A DNA stretch of 64,000 nucleotides. It comes from an uncultured Bacteroides sp. (GTDB lineage: Bacteria; Bacteroidota; Bacteroidia; Bacteroidales; Bacteroidaceae). The DNA lies in the NCBI GenBank assembly GCA_946628545.1, contig CAMOWU010000002.1, positions 17,651-81,650 on the forward strand, given 5' to 3'. Positions within the stretch are counted from its first letter, which is position 1. Every line of letters starts with the position of its first letter. The notes below the pieces were generated by a model, which made no database searches, was not told the DNA's origin, and saw only the letters and a program-made list of their open reading frames with translations. This document shows positions 49,113-57,555 of the stretch, piece by piece. A program made the translations under genes and the position numbers.

Positions 49113-52010
49113 CTAAACTTCCTCTACCGCCTTGATACTCTCGATGATTCCGGCTATCGCCTCATTGGCATCGGGATCGAACCCCTTGGGAACTGCCAAG
49201 TGAGCCACAAACGAGATGAACATATACTCCAGCCACTTGTTGTAGTTGTCGTCGAACGACGGGAGCAAAGCCTTGGGATTAGTGGACATCTCGTTGAAGA
49301 GAGCTGTCAACTCACCCTCGCCAAACGTCGGCGGCAACTCCTTCTCGATATAGTTAAAGGCGGGCAAGCGGAACTTCTCGCAGTTCATCCTGGCCTTCTC
49401 CTTATCTTCGTCGCTCAGGTACTTGAATCCGAAGTCCATCACGAAGTCGTTGATACGGGTAGCGAGGATGTCGGCCAAGAGGTATTCATTGGCGGTGTGG
49501 ATATTCACCACATTCACGTATCCAGCAATGCTCTCGGCCATCATGTCGTTGATATGAAGCTGCTCGGCGGTGGTGATGATGTCCTCCACAAGGTAGCTCA
49601 TCACCGTCGCGTCAAAACCACTGTCGGTCGTGAACTCCGTGAGGAAATCTACCGAACGGATGCTGTCGCACCAACTCTGGAACACGGTGTCGCCGATGAT
49701 GCAGGAGTTGAGCTTGCGCTTGTAGCTGCCTGAGAACAGACGCTCTGGATCCACACCCTTGCGCTTCAGATAGTCCTCGGCTTCCTCGCGGGTGGTCATA
49801 CCGTAGGTCTCCATCACGCAATGCCACTTCTCAGGCAACTTCATACTGTCCAGAAGGGGATAACCGGAGTTCTTGCAGGAGTTGCGGATAATCTCATAGT
49901 CCTTGAAATCGCTGACCTTGCTGTTGAGTTCTGGACTCTGGATAATCTTGTGAATCACCTTGTAGCTCTCGCTCTCGGTGAACTGCAGGGCCTGGATGAA
50001 ATGACCGAAGTAGTAGTTGTCGGTGTTGCAAGTAAAGTCCATCTCCCTGAAGATGGATCTGGCCTTACGGATATTGGTGTTCAGTATCTCCTCTATTTTC
50101 GTCGAGATATGATAGTCCTTGATGATGTCGTAGGCACGGGTGCATACCTTGCCAAGGGTGCGCTCGAAGTCGCTCTCGCGGGCTGCGCCCATACGGGAGG
50201 CCACCTCGGCCAACTGCTCGATGATGTAGAGCGCACCGTCGTTCCTGATCGTGGCGGCGACATCCCACGACAAAGCGGGGTCGCTGAAGTACTGCTTCAC
50301 GTAAGGACTGTTGATGAACGTCTTGCGCATCATGTCGTAGTAGTCTTTCTTCATGATCATAGAGGTCTCGCGCTGCGTTTCATCAAAACCGGCATACAAA
50401 CCGCTCTTCGGACCAGAGAACTTGTAGTCGCGAAGCACGTAGCTGTTCTTGAAGTCCTCGCCTGGGGCAGTCCAGTTCTTGATCCAATCCACACTGTTGC
50501 GGTGGAAGCACTGGCCGTTCATCACCGTGTCAAAACGCCCCTTCCAGCGCTGCTCAATGGCACTCTCTGTTGCCACGGCGCCTACACCAAGCGACATGTC
50601 GAGATTGAACATCGTTCCGATGTAGAAGAGGGGAGAGACTTTGGTCTGTGCCAACTTCTGTCGGCGTTCCTCGGGATCATGGCCCACGTAGTTGTTCACC
50701 CATTCCTCCAAGAGACGATAGAGGTAGGTCACATCGTTGTCTTTGTTGTGGTGGCAGTAGAGCAGGATGTTGATACCCATGTTTTCGTTGTACTTATTGA
50801 ACAGGTAGGCCACCTTGCCGCGCAGAAAGAAGTCGAGGACATTGCCCTTGCTCAGCTTCTCCACGTTCTCTTGCTCACGCGAACGAGCGCCTGGGAAGTC
50901 CAAAAGGTCGTTGTCGGTCAGCATGTCCATGTTGACGCCCTGACGGTTGATGCGGGCCTTCACGTCCTCACCTATGCCTTCCAAGTCGTACTGACCTGTG
51001 CTGGCCAAAAACTCGTCCTCGATCTTGAACACAGCCTCGGCGCAAATGGCGCAAAGCTCGCTCTTGGGCATTCCACTGGCTTGCTTGATGAACTGGCCGT
51101 CCTGACAGATATAGGCGTCGGTCGTATAGGGGGAATCGCTCACGAACAACTGCTTCAGGCACTGCACACTCATGATGGTGTTCTCTCTCACGCCTTCATG
51201 AAGCACCGACTCGATGGGCAGGTAGATATACTTGGAGAATGAGAAGGCGCTGAGCGTGTCGAGCAATTTGTTGAAGAGCATCGTGAAACACTCGTTGTTG
51301 AACCACAGGTTGGCGAAGATCGAGGCGTACTCGTTGACGGGAACACGGTCGATGATCAGCGACAGACGGTCGAAGAGGGAGGTCTTGTTGATGGCCTGGG
51401 CATTGTTGATGTGCTTCTTGAAGTAGTCCTTCACAAAGAGCATGTCGTCGGCGCAAAGGGGTGCGCCAGGTATGGGCAAACGAGGGTTGTACTTCTCCAC
51501 CAAGTCTTTCGACAGTTGCTTGATCTCGCTCTCACTCAAAGAGTTGTTGTTGGCAAAGTCGTTGAAATAACTGTCGGCGAGGATGATGATCACGTCGGCC
51601 ACGGAGAAGGTGCGGATCAAGACGGGAAAATCGCGGCTGTAGAGCTGGGGATGGCGCTTGAACGATGAGAAACGACTCACCACGCCTGTCGATTCCCTGC
51701 CACCGCCTTCCTCACTGGGAGGATTGATGCTGAACACAAAGTTGTATTCCTTGTCTTTGGCATGGACCATGAAGGGCTTGCCGTTGTCTTGAAGCAGACA
51801 GCTGATCAAGTACGACTTCCCGACCTGGCTCTTGCCGAAGGCGGCAATACCGGGATTGTTCTCTGCGGCTTCGGCTATCTTGCGAAGGGTGCGACGGCAC
51901 TCCACCAGTTGCTGGAACTTCTGGTCATAATCCTCGGGGCGATTGTCCTTGATCCAGGCCAATGCCTCGTTGATGCTCTCTATCTTGTTGTTCAAAATGT
52001 CTTCTATCAT
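49113..52010 (-). CDS. SrfC-like putative virulence factor, dynamin-like P-loop protein
   Basis: A 965-residue protein that matches the SrfC family (Pfam Virul_Fac), known from Salmonella srfABC and related loci. The N-terminus has a helix and then a Walker A, GKSQVGKS at residues 59-66, in GIAAFGKSQVGKSYLISCLL. INPPSEEGGGRESTGVVSRF follows, a switch-like segment seen in this family. LLDFPGARSREQENVEKLSK near residue 368 is a G3-type DxPG motif, as in dynamin-like GTPases. The rest is helical without membrane segments. It lies 168 bp after the SrfB-like gene. Biochemical role unproven; nucleotide hydrolysis is inferred from the motifs. Confidence 0.85.
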   Translation of the reverse strand: MIEDILNNKIESINEALAWIKDNRPEDYDQKFQQLVECRRTLRKIAEAAENNPGIAAFGKSQVGKSYLISCLLQDNGKPFMVHAKDKEYNFVFSINPPSEEGGGRESTGVVSRFSSFKRHPQLYSRDFPVLIRTFSVADVIIILADSYFNDFANNNSLSESEIKQLSKDLVEKYNPRLPIPGAPLCADDMLFVKDYFKKHINNAQAINKTSLFDRLSLIIDRVPVNEYASIFANLWFNNECFTMLFNKLLDTLSAFSFSKYIYLPIESVLHEGVRENTIMSVQCLKQLFVSDSPYTTDAYICQDGQFIKQASGMPKSELCAICAEAVFKIEDEFLASTGQYDLEGIGEDVKARINRQGVNMDMLTDNDLLDFPGARSREQENVEKLSKGNVLDFFLRGKVAYLFNKYNENMGINILLYCHHNKDNDVTYLYRLLEEWVNNYVGHDPEERRQKLAQTKVSPLFYIGTMFNLDMSLGVGAVATESAIEQRWKGRFDTVMNGQCFHRNSVDWIKNWTAPGEDFKNSYVLRDYKFSGPKSGLYAGFDETQRETSMIMKKDYYDMMRKTFINSPYVKQYFSDPALSWDVAATIRNDGALYIIEQLAEVASRMGAARESDFERTLGKVCTRAYDIIKDYHISTKIEEILNTNIRKARSIFREMDFTCNTDNYYFGHFIQALQFTESESYKVIHKIIQSPELNSKVSDFKDYEIIRNSCKNSGYPLLDSMKLPEKWHCVMETYGMTTREEAEDYLKRKGVDPERLFSGSYKRKLNSCIIGDTVFQSWCDSIRSVDFLTEFTTDSGFDATVMSYLVEDIITTAEQLHINDMMAESIAGYVNVVNIHTANEYLLADILATRINDFVMDFGFKYLSDEDKEKARMNCEKFRLPAFNYIEKELPPTFGEGELTALFNEMSTNPKALLPSFDDNYNKWLEYMFISFVAHLAVPKGFDPDANEAIAGIIESIKAVEEV

Positions 52011-52026
52011 AATACTGTTCCTGATT

Positions 52027-52163
52027 AAGGGGCTTCTATATTTAGAGATGTGTCTCTTTCTTAACTCTTAACTAAAGTCTAAATCTATCCAACTCCCCTC
52101 CCCTTGAAGGGGAGGGGCAGGGGTGGGGTTTTTTTCTTAACTCTTAACTAAAGTCTAAAATCT
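52027..52163. repeat. Repeat cluster between the SrfB-like and SrfC-like genes
   Basis: In order: an AAGGGGCTTCTATATTTAG sequence (52027-52045) like the end of the 203-bp element; heptamers CTTAACT x2, AAAGTCT, AAATCTA (52060-52087); a full GC-rich palindromic copy (52091-52130); and heptamers CTTAACT x2 and AAAGTCT (52136-52156) running towards the SrfB-like stop at 52179. Confidence 0.75.
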
Positions 52164-52178
52164 ATCTTTCTCAACTCT

Positions 52179-55100
52179 CTACTTAATGCTTAGTTTCTCA
52201 AATTCTCCCTTGTCGAGCCAGTACTTGCCATCATCGACCAACGACTGCTGGATCAACTCTACCTTAGTCTTGGGCAGGGGGTTGCCTTCCTCGTCCGACA
52301 CTTCGTCGATCACCAAGTCTTCACGGCTGTCGTGGAAGTTGCGAGAAAGGGTGATGGTCAGCGTATGGCGGCCACTGTTGTTGTAGATGGCGTGGATCGG
52401 ACGGGCTTGGTAGATGTTGCTGTCAAGCTGACGACAACCAATAAAGGCGGGGAAACTGTCGAAGGTGAGCGTGGCGGAGGAATCCTCGGGCGATAGCTCG
52501 GTACGCTCCACACGCTGAGTCTCGGAGTTATACACACCCATGTAGTTGGCGGTCGATTTCATCGTGTTGATCATCGAGTTGAAGTCGATGGCCAGTTTGT
52601 CCAGACCAGTGTGGGAGGCACGGTAGCCTACCATCGCTCCTACAGCCACAATGGCTTTCTGGTCGTAGAAGTAGCCCTCACCGTCGGCTGTGGGGAACCA
52701 GTTGCCCACTCGGTAGCCATTGAGGCGGACCAAACGGTCGGGGGGAGTGGGAACATACTTGATGAACAACTCGGTGATGGCATCCAAAGAGGTGGGACGA
52801 CCTGCCAGGACGATGATGTCGCAGTGCTGGGTGTAGAGCACCAAGGCCAACTGCTTCATCAGAGGCTCCATCGTCGAACGGACAATGTCGGACACTTCCT
52901 CGGGGTCGTACTTCCAGCTCAAGTCCTCTATCCTGAAACCGAAATGGTGCTCGAAGTAGTCGAGAAGGTAGTCGGCGGGCTTCATGTCGGAGAAAATCTC
53001 ATCGAAGGTGTAGAGATGGGAAGGACGACGCAGACGCAAGAGGTCGAGCATCTTCTGAGCGATGGGCATCGAGATCTGGGTGTTGAAGTCGGTGCGGCAC
53101 CGACGGTCGCGGTAGCCCATCATCGAACTGTCGTTGCCGAAGAAGTCGTGGATCAGAACAGAGGCGAAATGTCGTTTTTGCTCGGCTTTCTCGTCTTCGT
53201 CCTCGGTGCGGGCAATCTCCCTGGCTTTGTCGCGATAAACCACGTTCTCAAGGCAGGGCATCGACAGCAACTCATCGTCGTTCATCGCCAGGATGCGGGT
53301 GGTCAGAGCACTGCTGATATTGCCGATGTCGGCAGCACCATGCTCCTTGCCTTCGATAATGAGGTTCTGGATGAGGTTGCGCAGAATCTCGTCACCAGCC
53401 AAGTAGAAACTGTCCCAGAACAGTGGGGTGGGAACTACACGGGTGCGGCCTTCGCCCTCGCACTGGTAGGCGCAGACCATCACGTCGGTCGTGCCGGCGC
53501 CGATGTCGATGGTGCCGATGGTCAGGGCGTTGCCTTCATACCCCTCGGCTGCCATCTCTGGACGGACATGGCCTTTGAGGTCGAAGAACTTGTGGATCTC
53601 ACCACCATAGCGCTCGGCTATCTCGGCGCAGAGATAGACCAACTGGCAGCAGGAGGCTTCGTCGTAGGCCCACACTTTCTTGCCGGGATCGGCATGAGGG
53701 TCTTTCACCATCAACGACTTAGGAGAGGGCATGATGGTGGCCATGCGCAGGTGGGGCATGCAGTGGGTCAGGGCATCAAAGGCATCCATGGCACTTTGGC
53801 GAAGCGTGATTTGCTCCTTCAAGGGCATGGCGGTCGGACAGGAGATGATGACGTTGCGGATATACCTACGGCAATCCACATCACCCCAATGACGACGGTA
53901 CTTCACGCTGTTGATCTGAGCCAAAGCATGCTGGAAAATCTCAATAAAGGCAAAGGTCATCAACGACGAACGGGAGAAATGGCAGTACTTGCCTTCCAGG
54001 TCGAGCAACTCCTCACTCTGACGGACCACTCCCTCACTTCGGTAGGTGCCGTCGTTCTCGAAGAGGTCTGACAGACCTGAAACGTAAATCTTGCGGGCTA
54101 ACTTCACGTTGTATGCGTCGTAGGTGGTCACCAGGTTCTCCCATTGACCCTCATAGGGTTTCTTGTCCCATAAGTAGCGCTTGGGACTGGAGTAGTTGGT
54201 GTTCTTCTCGGAGATGCCTTCTTCCTCCAGCGAACGGTACATCAGATGGCGGGCTTCCTCGCCTACCCTCACGAAACTCTTCCAAGCGAACATACTCTCG
54301 TCGAGCACGATGTCGTTGCCGAAGTCACTCTTGCGGAACACTACGCGCATGTCGAACGTCTTGTTCTCGTATTCTATCCAAGGCTTGGTCAAGTCGAGAA
54401 GCGACAGCATCTTACCTTTCGTGAACTCGCCTTGCTCAAACAGAATGCCACAGGTGCGGGAGTTACCGATGTCGAGCACCAAATCCACGGGAATATCATG
54501 CTCTGGAGCCTTGTTGTGAAGGGTCACGTCGGGAACGGCGCCTGTCAAGCGGATGAAGTTGCAGAAATAGATATAGAAGGCCTTGAAACGTCGGGAGGGA
54601 TCCTGCGAGATGTCGATGCCCAGCAAGGAGGCGATATAGTCGCTGAAAGCGTGGAAATCATCGCTCGTCGATAGGAAGTCCATGTAAAGGTCGGCTTTGT
54701 TGCAAAGACCAAACTCCACACTCTCGTTCTCTTCCCTGTTGATATACGGACGGAAAATCGACAATTCGTCCTCACCGCTCTGGGTGTCGAATGCCCATAC
54801 CAGACGGTATCGGCAAACGCCCTTCTTCTCGCCTTCACCGATCTTCATCATCTTCATCCTGCACCAACCCATAGGCACATTGCTCGTGATGCCGTCAACT
54901 TCCTTGTAGCACATGGGCATGGGCAACCACTTGTCGAGCAACAGTTCGAAAGCGGGAACCTGAAGACGGGAGTCCTTAGGGTCCTTTACCCTGAAAGACT
55001 GAAGGGAGTTGATGCTGATGATGTCTTCATCGTCATCGCTGTAGGTGGTGAAAAGAGAAGTGGAGTAGCCTGGACTCAACAAGGGCATACCGCTCTCATC

Positions 55101-55355
55101 GAGTTCCTCACGTCCATTAGGACGGCGAACTATCGCGCGGTCAGCATGTTGAAGCTCACTCAAGGGGATGTACTTCCCTTCTTCGTTATGATAGTACATC
55201 AACTCAAACAAACGGGTTCCCTCAAGGAAATCAACACCATCGAAGAAAGTGTATTTCAGTGTCCTGCCGTTACTCAGAATCAGTGGCTCTGAAGGATTGA
55301 ATTCTATTTCCCTGGTGATGAAATGAATCCCTGAATCAGCTATTAAGTGTTCCAT
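52179..55355 (-). CDS. SrfB-like putative virulence factor, actin/Hsp70-fold ATPase
   Basis: A 1058-residue protein of the SrfB family. It shows three motifs of the actin/Hsp70/hexokinase ATPase fold: phosphate 1 in VDLVLDIGNSRTCGILFEQG (near residue 290), phosphate 2 in LTIGTIDIGAGTTDVMVCAY (near residue 612), and the adenosine motif in HCDIIVLAGRPTSLDAITEL (near residue 848). A 280-residue N-terminal region precedes the fold. No signal peptide or membrane helix, so it acts in the cytoplasm. It is the first gene of the long minus-strand run, with a promoter candidate at 55486. In enterobacteria SrfB is encoded next to SrfC, as here; its activity is not established. Confidence 0.88.
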   Translation of the reverse strand: MEHLIADSGIHFITREIEFNPSEPLILSNGRTLKYTFFDGVDFLEGTRLFELMYYHNEEGKYIPLSELQHADRAIVRRPNGREELDESGMPLLSPGYSTSLFTTYSDDDEDIISINSLQSFRVKDPKDSRLQVPAFELLLDKWLPMPMCYKEVDGITSNVPMGWCRMKMMKIGEGEKKGVCRYRLVWAFDTQSGEDELSIFRPYINREENESVEFGLCNKADLYMDFLSTSDDFHAFSDYIASLLGIDISQDPSRRFKAFYIYFCNFIRLTGAVPDVTLHNKAPEHDIPVDLVLDIGNSRTCGILFEQGEFTKGKMLSLLDLTKPWIEYENKTFDMRVVFRKSDFGNDIVLDESMFAWKSFVRVGEEARHLMYRSLEEEGISEKNTNYSSPKRYLWDKKPYEGQWENLVTTYDAYNVKLARKIYVSGLSDLFENDGTYRSEGVVRQSEELLDLEGKYCHFSRSSLMTFAFIEIFQHALAQINSVKYRRHWGDVDCRRYIRNVIISCPTAMPLKEQITLRQSAMDAFDALTHCMPHLRMATIMPSPKSLMVKDPHADPGKKVWAYDEASCCQLVYLCAEIAERYGGEIHKFFDLKGHVRPEMAAEGYEGNALTIGTIDIGAGTTDVMVCAYQCEGEGRTRVVPTPLFWDSFYLAGDEILRNLIQNLIIEGKEHGAADIGNISSALTTRILAMNDDELLSMPCLENVVYRDKAREIARTEDEDEKAEQKRHFASVLIHDFFGNDSSMMGYRDRRCRTDFNTQISMPIAQKMLDLLRLRRPSHLYTFDEIFSDMKPADYLLDYFEHHFGFRIEDLSWKYDPEEVSDIVRSTMEPLMKQLALVLYTQHCDIIVLAGRPTSLDAITELFIKYVPTPPDRLVRLNGYRVGNWFPTADGEGYFYDQKAIVAVGAMVGYRASHTGLDKLAIDFNSMINTMKSTANYMGVYNSETQRVERTELSPEDSSATLTFDSFPAFIGCRQLDSNIYQARPIHAIYNNSGRHTLTITLSRNFHDSREDLVIDEVSDEEGNPLPKTKVELIQQSLVDDGKYWLDKGEFEKLSIK

Positions 55356-55485
55356 CTATATAGTAGTATATTAGTTAGGGTTTTTATTGATCAATGAGCG
55401 GGAATACCTAAAGACCATCAACATCATCCATAATAAACAACCAATGGCCAACAGGTACAGGCAAATCCTACTCCACATCAATTTG

Positions 55486-55493
55486 CAAATATA
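55486..55493 (-). promoter_or_regulatory. -7 promoter element of the Srf-like operon
   Basis: TATATTTG on the minus strand, followed by CAAATTG; it matches TAnnTTTG and gives a leader near 125 nt. No -33 match, so the promoter may need an activator. Confidence 0.5.
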
Positions 55494-55574
55494 TAGTTTT
55501 TTGTTATATAATAAAGAATATCAACCACTTTTTTTTAAAAAATCTTGACACACACCCTTTTTGTATCTACACCC

Positions 55575-55635
55575 ACTCCCCTCCCATCCAAGGGGAGGGG
55601 CAGGGGTGTGGTCTTGCACAGAGCCGCAGCGGCTC
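55575..55635. repeat. GC-rich palindromic copy and a short GC palindrome
   Basis: CACTCCCCTCCCATCCAAGG, then GGAGGGGCAGGGGTGTGGTC, at 55575-55613 is a copy of the family; GAGCCGCAGCGGCTC at 55621-55635 is a small palindrome. The remaining 55356-55830 intergenic DNA is AT-rich and shows only the promoter candidate at 55486. Confidence 0.7.
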
Positions 55636-55857
55636 TGATATAACTGCTCAGCCAAACTCTTTTTAGCCTTGCTACGCTCACAATTCTAAAATAATCTCTA
55701 TCAAATCTATTTCTGATAATTTTGAATCTAATTTTTCGGCAATTTTGAGCGAAGCGACCATCAACGACTGAATCGCAGAGTAGTTACAACTCTGATAAGC
55801 CAGTGATAATTCATGTTAATTCACTAATTCATGTCACAAGAAATAAAGAAAAAATGC

Positions 55858-55865
55858 TACTTTTG
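55858..55865 (+). promoter_or_regulatory. -7 promoter element of the flippase gene
   Basis: TACTTTTG followed by CAAG is a strong TAnnTTTG match. It lies inside the longest reading frame of the flippase gene and so argues for a start at 55882 or 55891. Confidence 0.6.
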
Positions 55866-55890
55866 CAAGTTGAAACAACTTATGCGATTG

Positions 55891-57354
55891 ATGGCCGAAC
55901 CTACACTGAAAGACAAAGCGGCCAGAGGCATTCTCTGGGGAGGACTAAGCAACGGCATGATGCAGTTGCTCAATGCCGTATTCGGCATCATCATCGCACG
56001 CATCCTCTCGCGCGAGGATTACGGACTCGTGGGCATGCTCGCCATCTTTTCCACCATAGCCGCATCGCTACAGGAAAGCGGATTCGTATCGGCGCTCACC
56101 AACAAACGCAACGCCTCCCGCCACGACTACAACTCCGTATTCTGGTTCAACATCACTGTCAGCATCTCTATCTACATCATCCTTTGGGCAGCAGCCCCAC
56201 TCATCGTCAGCTTCTTCAACGAACCTCGACTGCTCTGGCTATCAAGATACGCATTCATCGGTTTTGTCATCGCAAGTCTGTCCATTGTGCCAAGAGCCAT
56301 CCTCTTCAAACAACTCAGGGTCAAAGAACAAGCCATCACAAGTATCGTCGCACTGCTGGCCTCGGGAACGGTGGGCATCGTCATGGCACTCCATGGCATG
56401 GCTTACTGGGGCATCGCCACACAGTCCATCGTCTTCGTGCTTTTCGTAGCCATCCTGAGCTGGTACTTCAGCCACTTCCGACCCTCTTTCGACGCCAGCC
56501 TGAAACCCATCAAAGAGATGTTCGCATTCAGCGTCAAGATGCTCATCACAAATATCTTCAACGCCGTCAACAACAACGTCTTCTCCATTCTCTTCGGACG
56601 ATTCTTCAATAGCGACACCGTGGGCATCTACAACCAAGCCAACAAATGGAACACCATGGGAAGCCAAACCATCACGGGAATGGTACAGGCCGTAGCACAA
56701 CCGCTGTTCGTCGAGGTGGGCAACGATACTGAACGACAAAGGCAGGTCTTCCGCAAAATGCTGAGATTCACGTGCTTCATCGCTTTCCCAGCCATGTTGG
56801 GACTGGCGCTTGTGGCCGACGACTTCATCGTCATCCTCCTCACCGAGAAATGGTTGCCCAGTGCGCGCATCCTCCAAATGCTGTGCGTTGCGGGAGCTTT
56901 CATGCCCATCACCACGCTCTACACCAACTTCATCATCAGCCGAGGCAAAAGCGATATCTACATGTACAACGTCATCGCTCTCGGACTGACCATGATCATC
57001 CTCCTCTGCACCCTTCACTATGGCAAGGTCTCTATCCTTGGCGTCCACGGCATTCCACTCATGGTCAGCTGCTATGTGGCACTGACCATACTGTGGCTTT
57101 TGATCTGGCATTTTTTCCTCCAAAAGGAAATCCAACTGAAGATCTGGCATGTGCTGTCCGATATCTTGCCCTTCCTGACCATTGCCCTCGCGGCCATGGT
57201 CGCCGCCTATTTCGCCTCACAAGGATGCACAAACATCTACCTGCGCATCCTCTTGCGCATCGGCGTCGCAGTCATCGTCTATATCGCCCTCCTCTGGATT
57301 CTCGGAGCCAAAATCCTCCGCGAATCCCTCAACTACCTCCTCCGACGCCACTAA
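55891..57354 (+). CDS. Polysaccharide flippase (Wzx/WzxC-like, MOP superfamily)
   Basis: A 487-residue membrane protein with about 14 helices that would flip lipid-linked repeat units across the inner membrane. The start MAEPTLKDKAARGILWGGLS is typical of WzxC-like flippases (RGILW... then LLNAVFGIIIARILSREDYG). Further marks: SGFVSALTNKRNASRHDYNS and the GIYNQANKWNTMGSQTITGM loop with VAQPLFVEVGND, then the C-terminal helices LPFLTIALAAMVAAYFA. I moved the start from 55831 to 55891 because a promoter box lies at 55858-55865. It opens the second glycan block and is divergent from the Srf-like operon. Confidence 0.9.
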   Translation: MAEPTLKDKAARGILWGGLSNGMMQLLNAVFGIIIARILSREDYGLVGMLAIFSTIAASLQESGFVSALTNKRNASRHDYNSVFWFNITVSISIYIILWAAAPLIVSFFNEPRLLWLSRYAFIGFVIASLSIVPRAILFKQLRVKEQAITSIVALLASGTVGIVMALHGMAYWGIATQSIVFVLFVAILSWYFSHFRPSFDASLKPIKEMFAFSVKMLITNIFNAVNNNVFSILFGRFFNSDTVGIYNQANKWNTMGSQTITGMVQAVAQPLFVEVGNDTERQRQVFRKMLRFTCFIAFPAMLGLALVADDFIVILLTEKWLPSARILQMLCVAGAFMPITTLYTNFIISRGKSDIYMYNVIALGLTMIILLCTLHYGKVSILGVHGIPLMVSCYVALTILWLLIWHFFLQKEIQLKIWHVLSDILPFLTIALAAMVAAYFASQGCTNIYLRILLRIGVAVIVYIALLWILGAKILRESLNYLLRRH

Positions 57355-57481
57355 CTCCCCTCCCCTTCTCCACCTCATCTTTCTGGTGAAGTGCAGGGCT
57401 GCAGTGCGGCTCTGATCTACCCACCATCGGACGAAGTACCCATCCGAATGGCGGTCAGGTAAGCCGCCTTACCAAGGCGGC
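57352..57481. repeat. Partial GC-rich repeat and hairpin after the flippase gene
   Basis: TAACTCCCCTCCCCTTCTCC at 57352-57371 is a broken copy of the family that includes the flippase stop codon. GCCGCCTT/AAGGCGGC (57463-57470 and 57474-57481) forms a hairpin without a T-tract. Confidence 0.5.
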
Positions 57482-57504
57482 CCAATGAAATATTTCCCCA
57501 AATA

Positions 57505-57536
57505 TTTCCCCATCACAAACAAATTGTGTACTTTTG
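57505..57536 (+). promoter_or_regulatory. Promoter of the GT14-like gene
   Basis: TTTC (57505-57508), 20-bp spacer, TACTTTTG (57529-57536): one mismatch to consensus. The leader is about 10-15 nt to the ATG at 57556. Confidence 0.6.
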
Positions 57537-57555
57537 CCTCAAATACTCTACCATC

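Noticed and set aside
49821..54071. Long plus-strand frames opposite the SrfC-like and SrfB-like genes (49821-51242, 52611-54071)
   Set aside because: Both are antisense to genes with clear nucleotide-binding motifs and show low-complexity His/Val/Gly composition typical of shadows.
33324..55355. Reading the minus-strand run as a type VI secretion system or phage tail module
   Set aside because: No sheath, baseplate, VgrG, ClpV or tail-tube proteins were seen; the SrfB/SrfC-like genes are the only recognised anchors.
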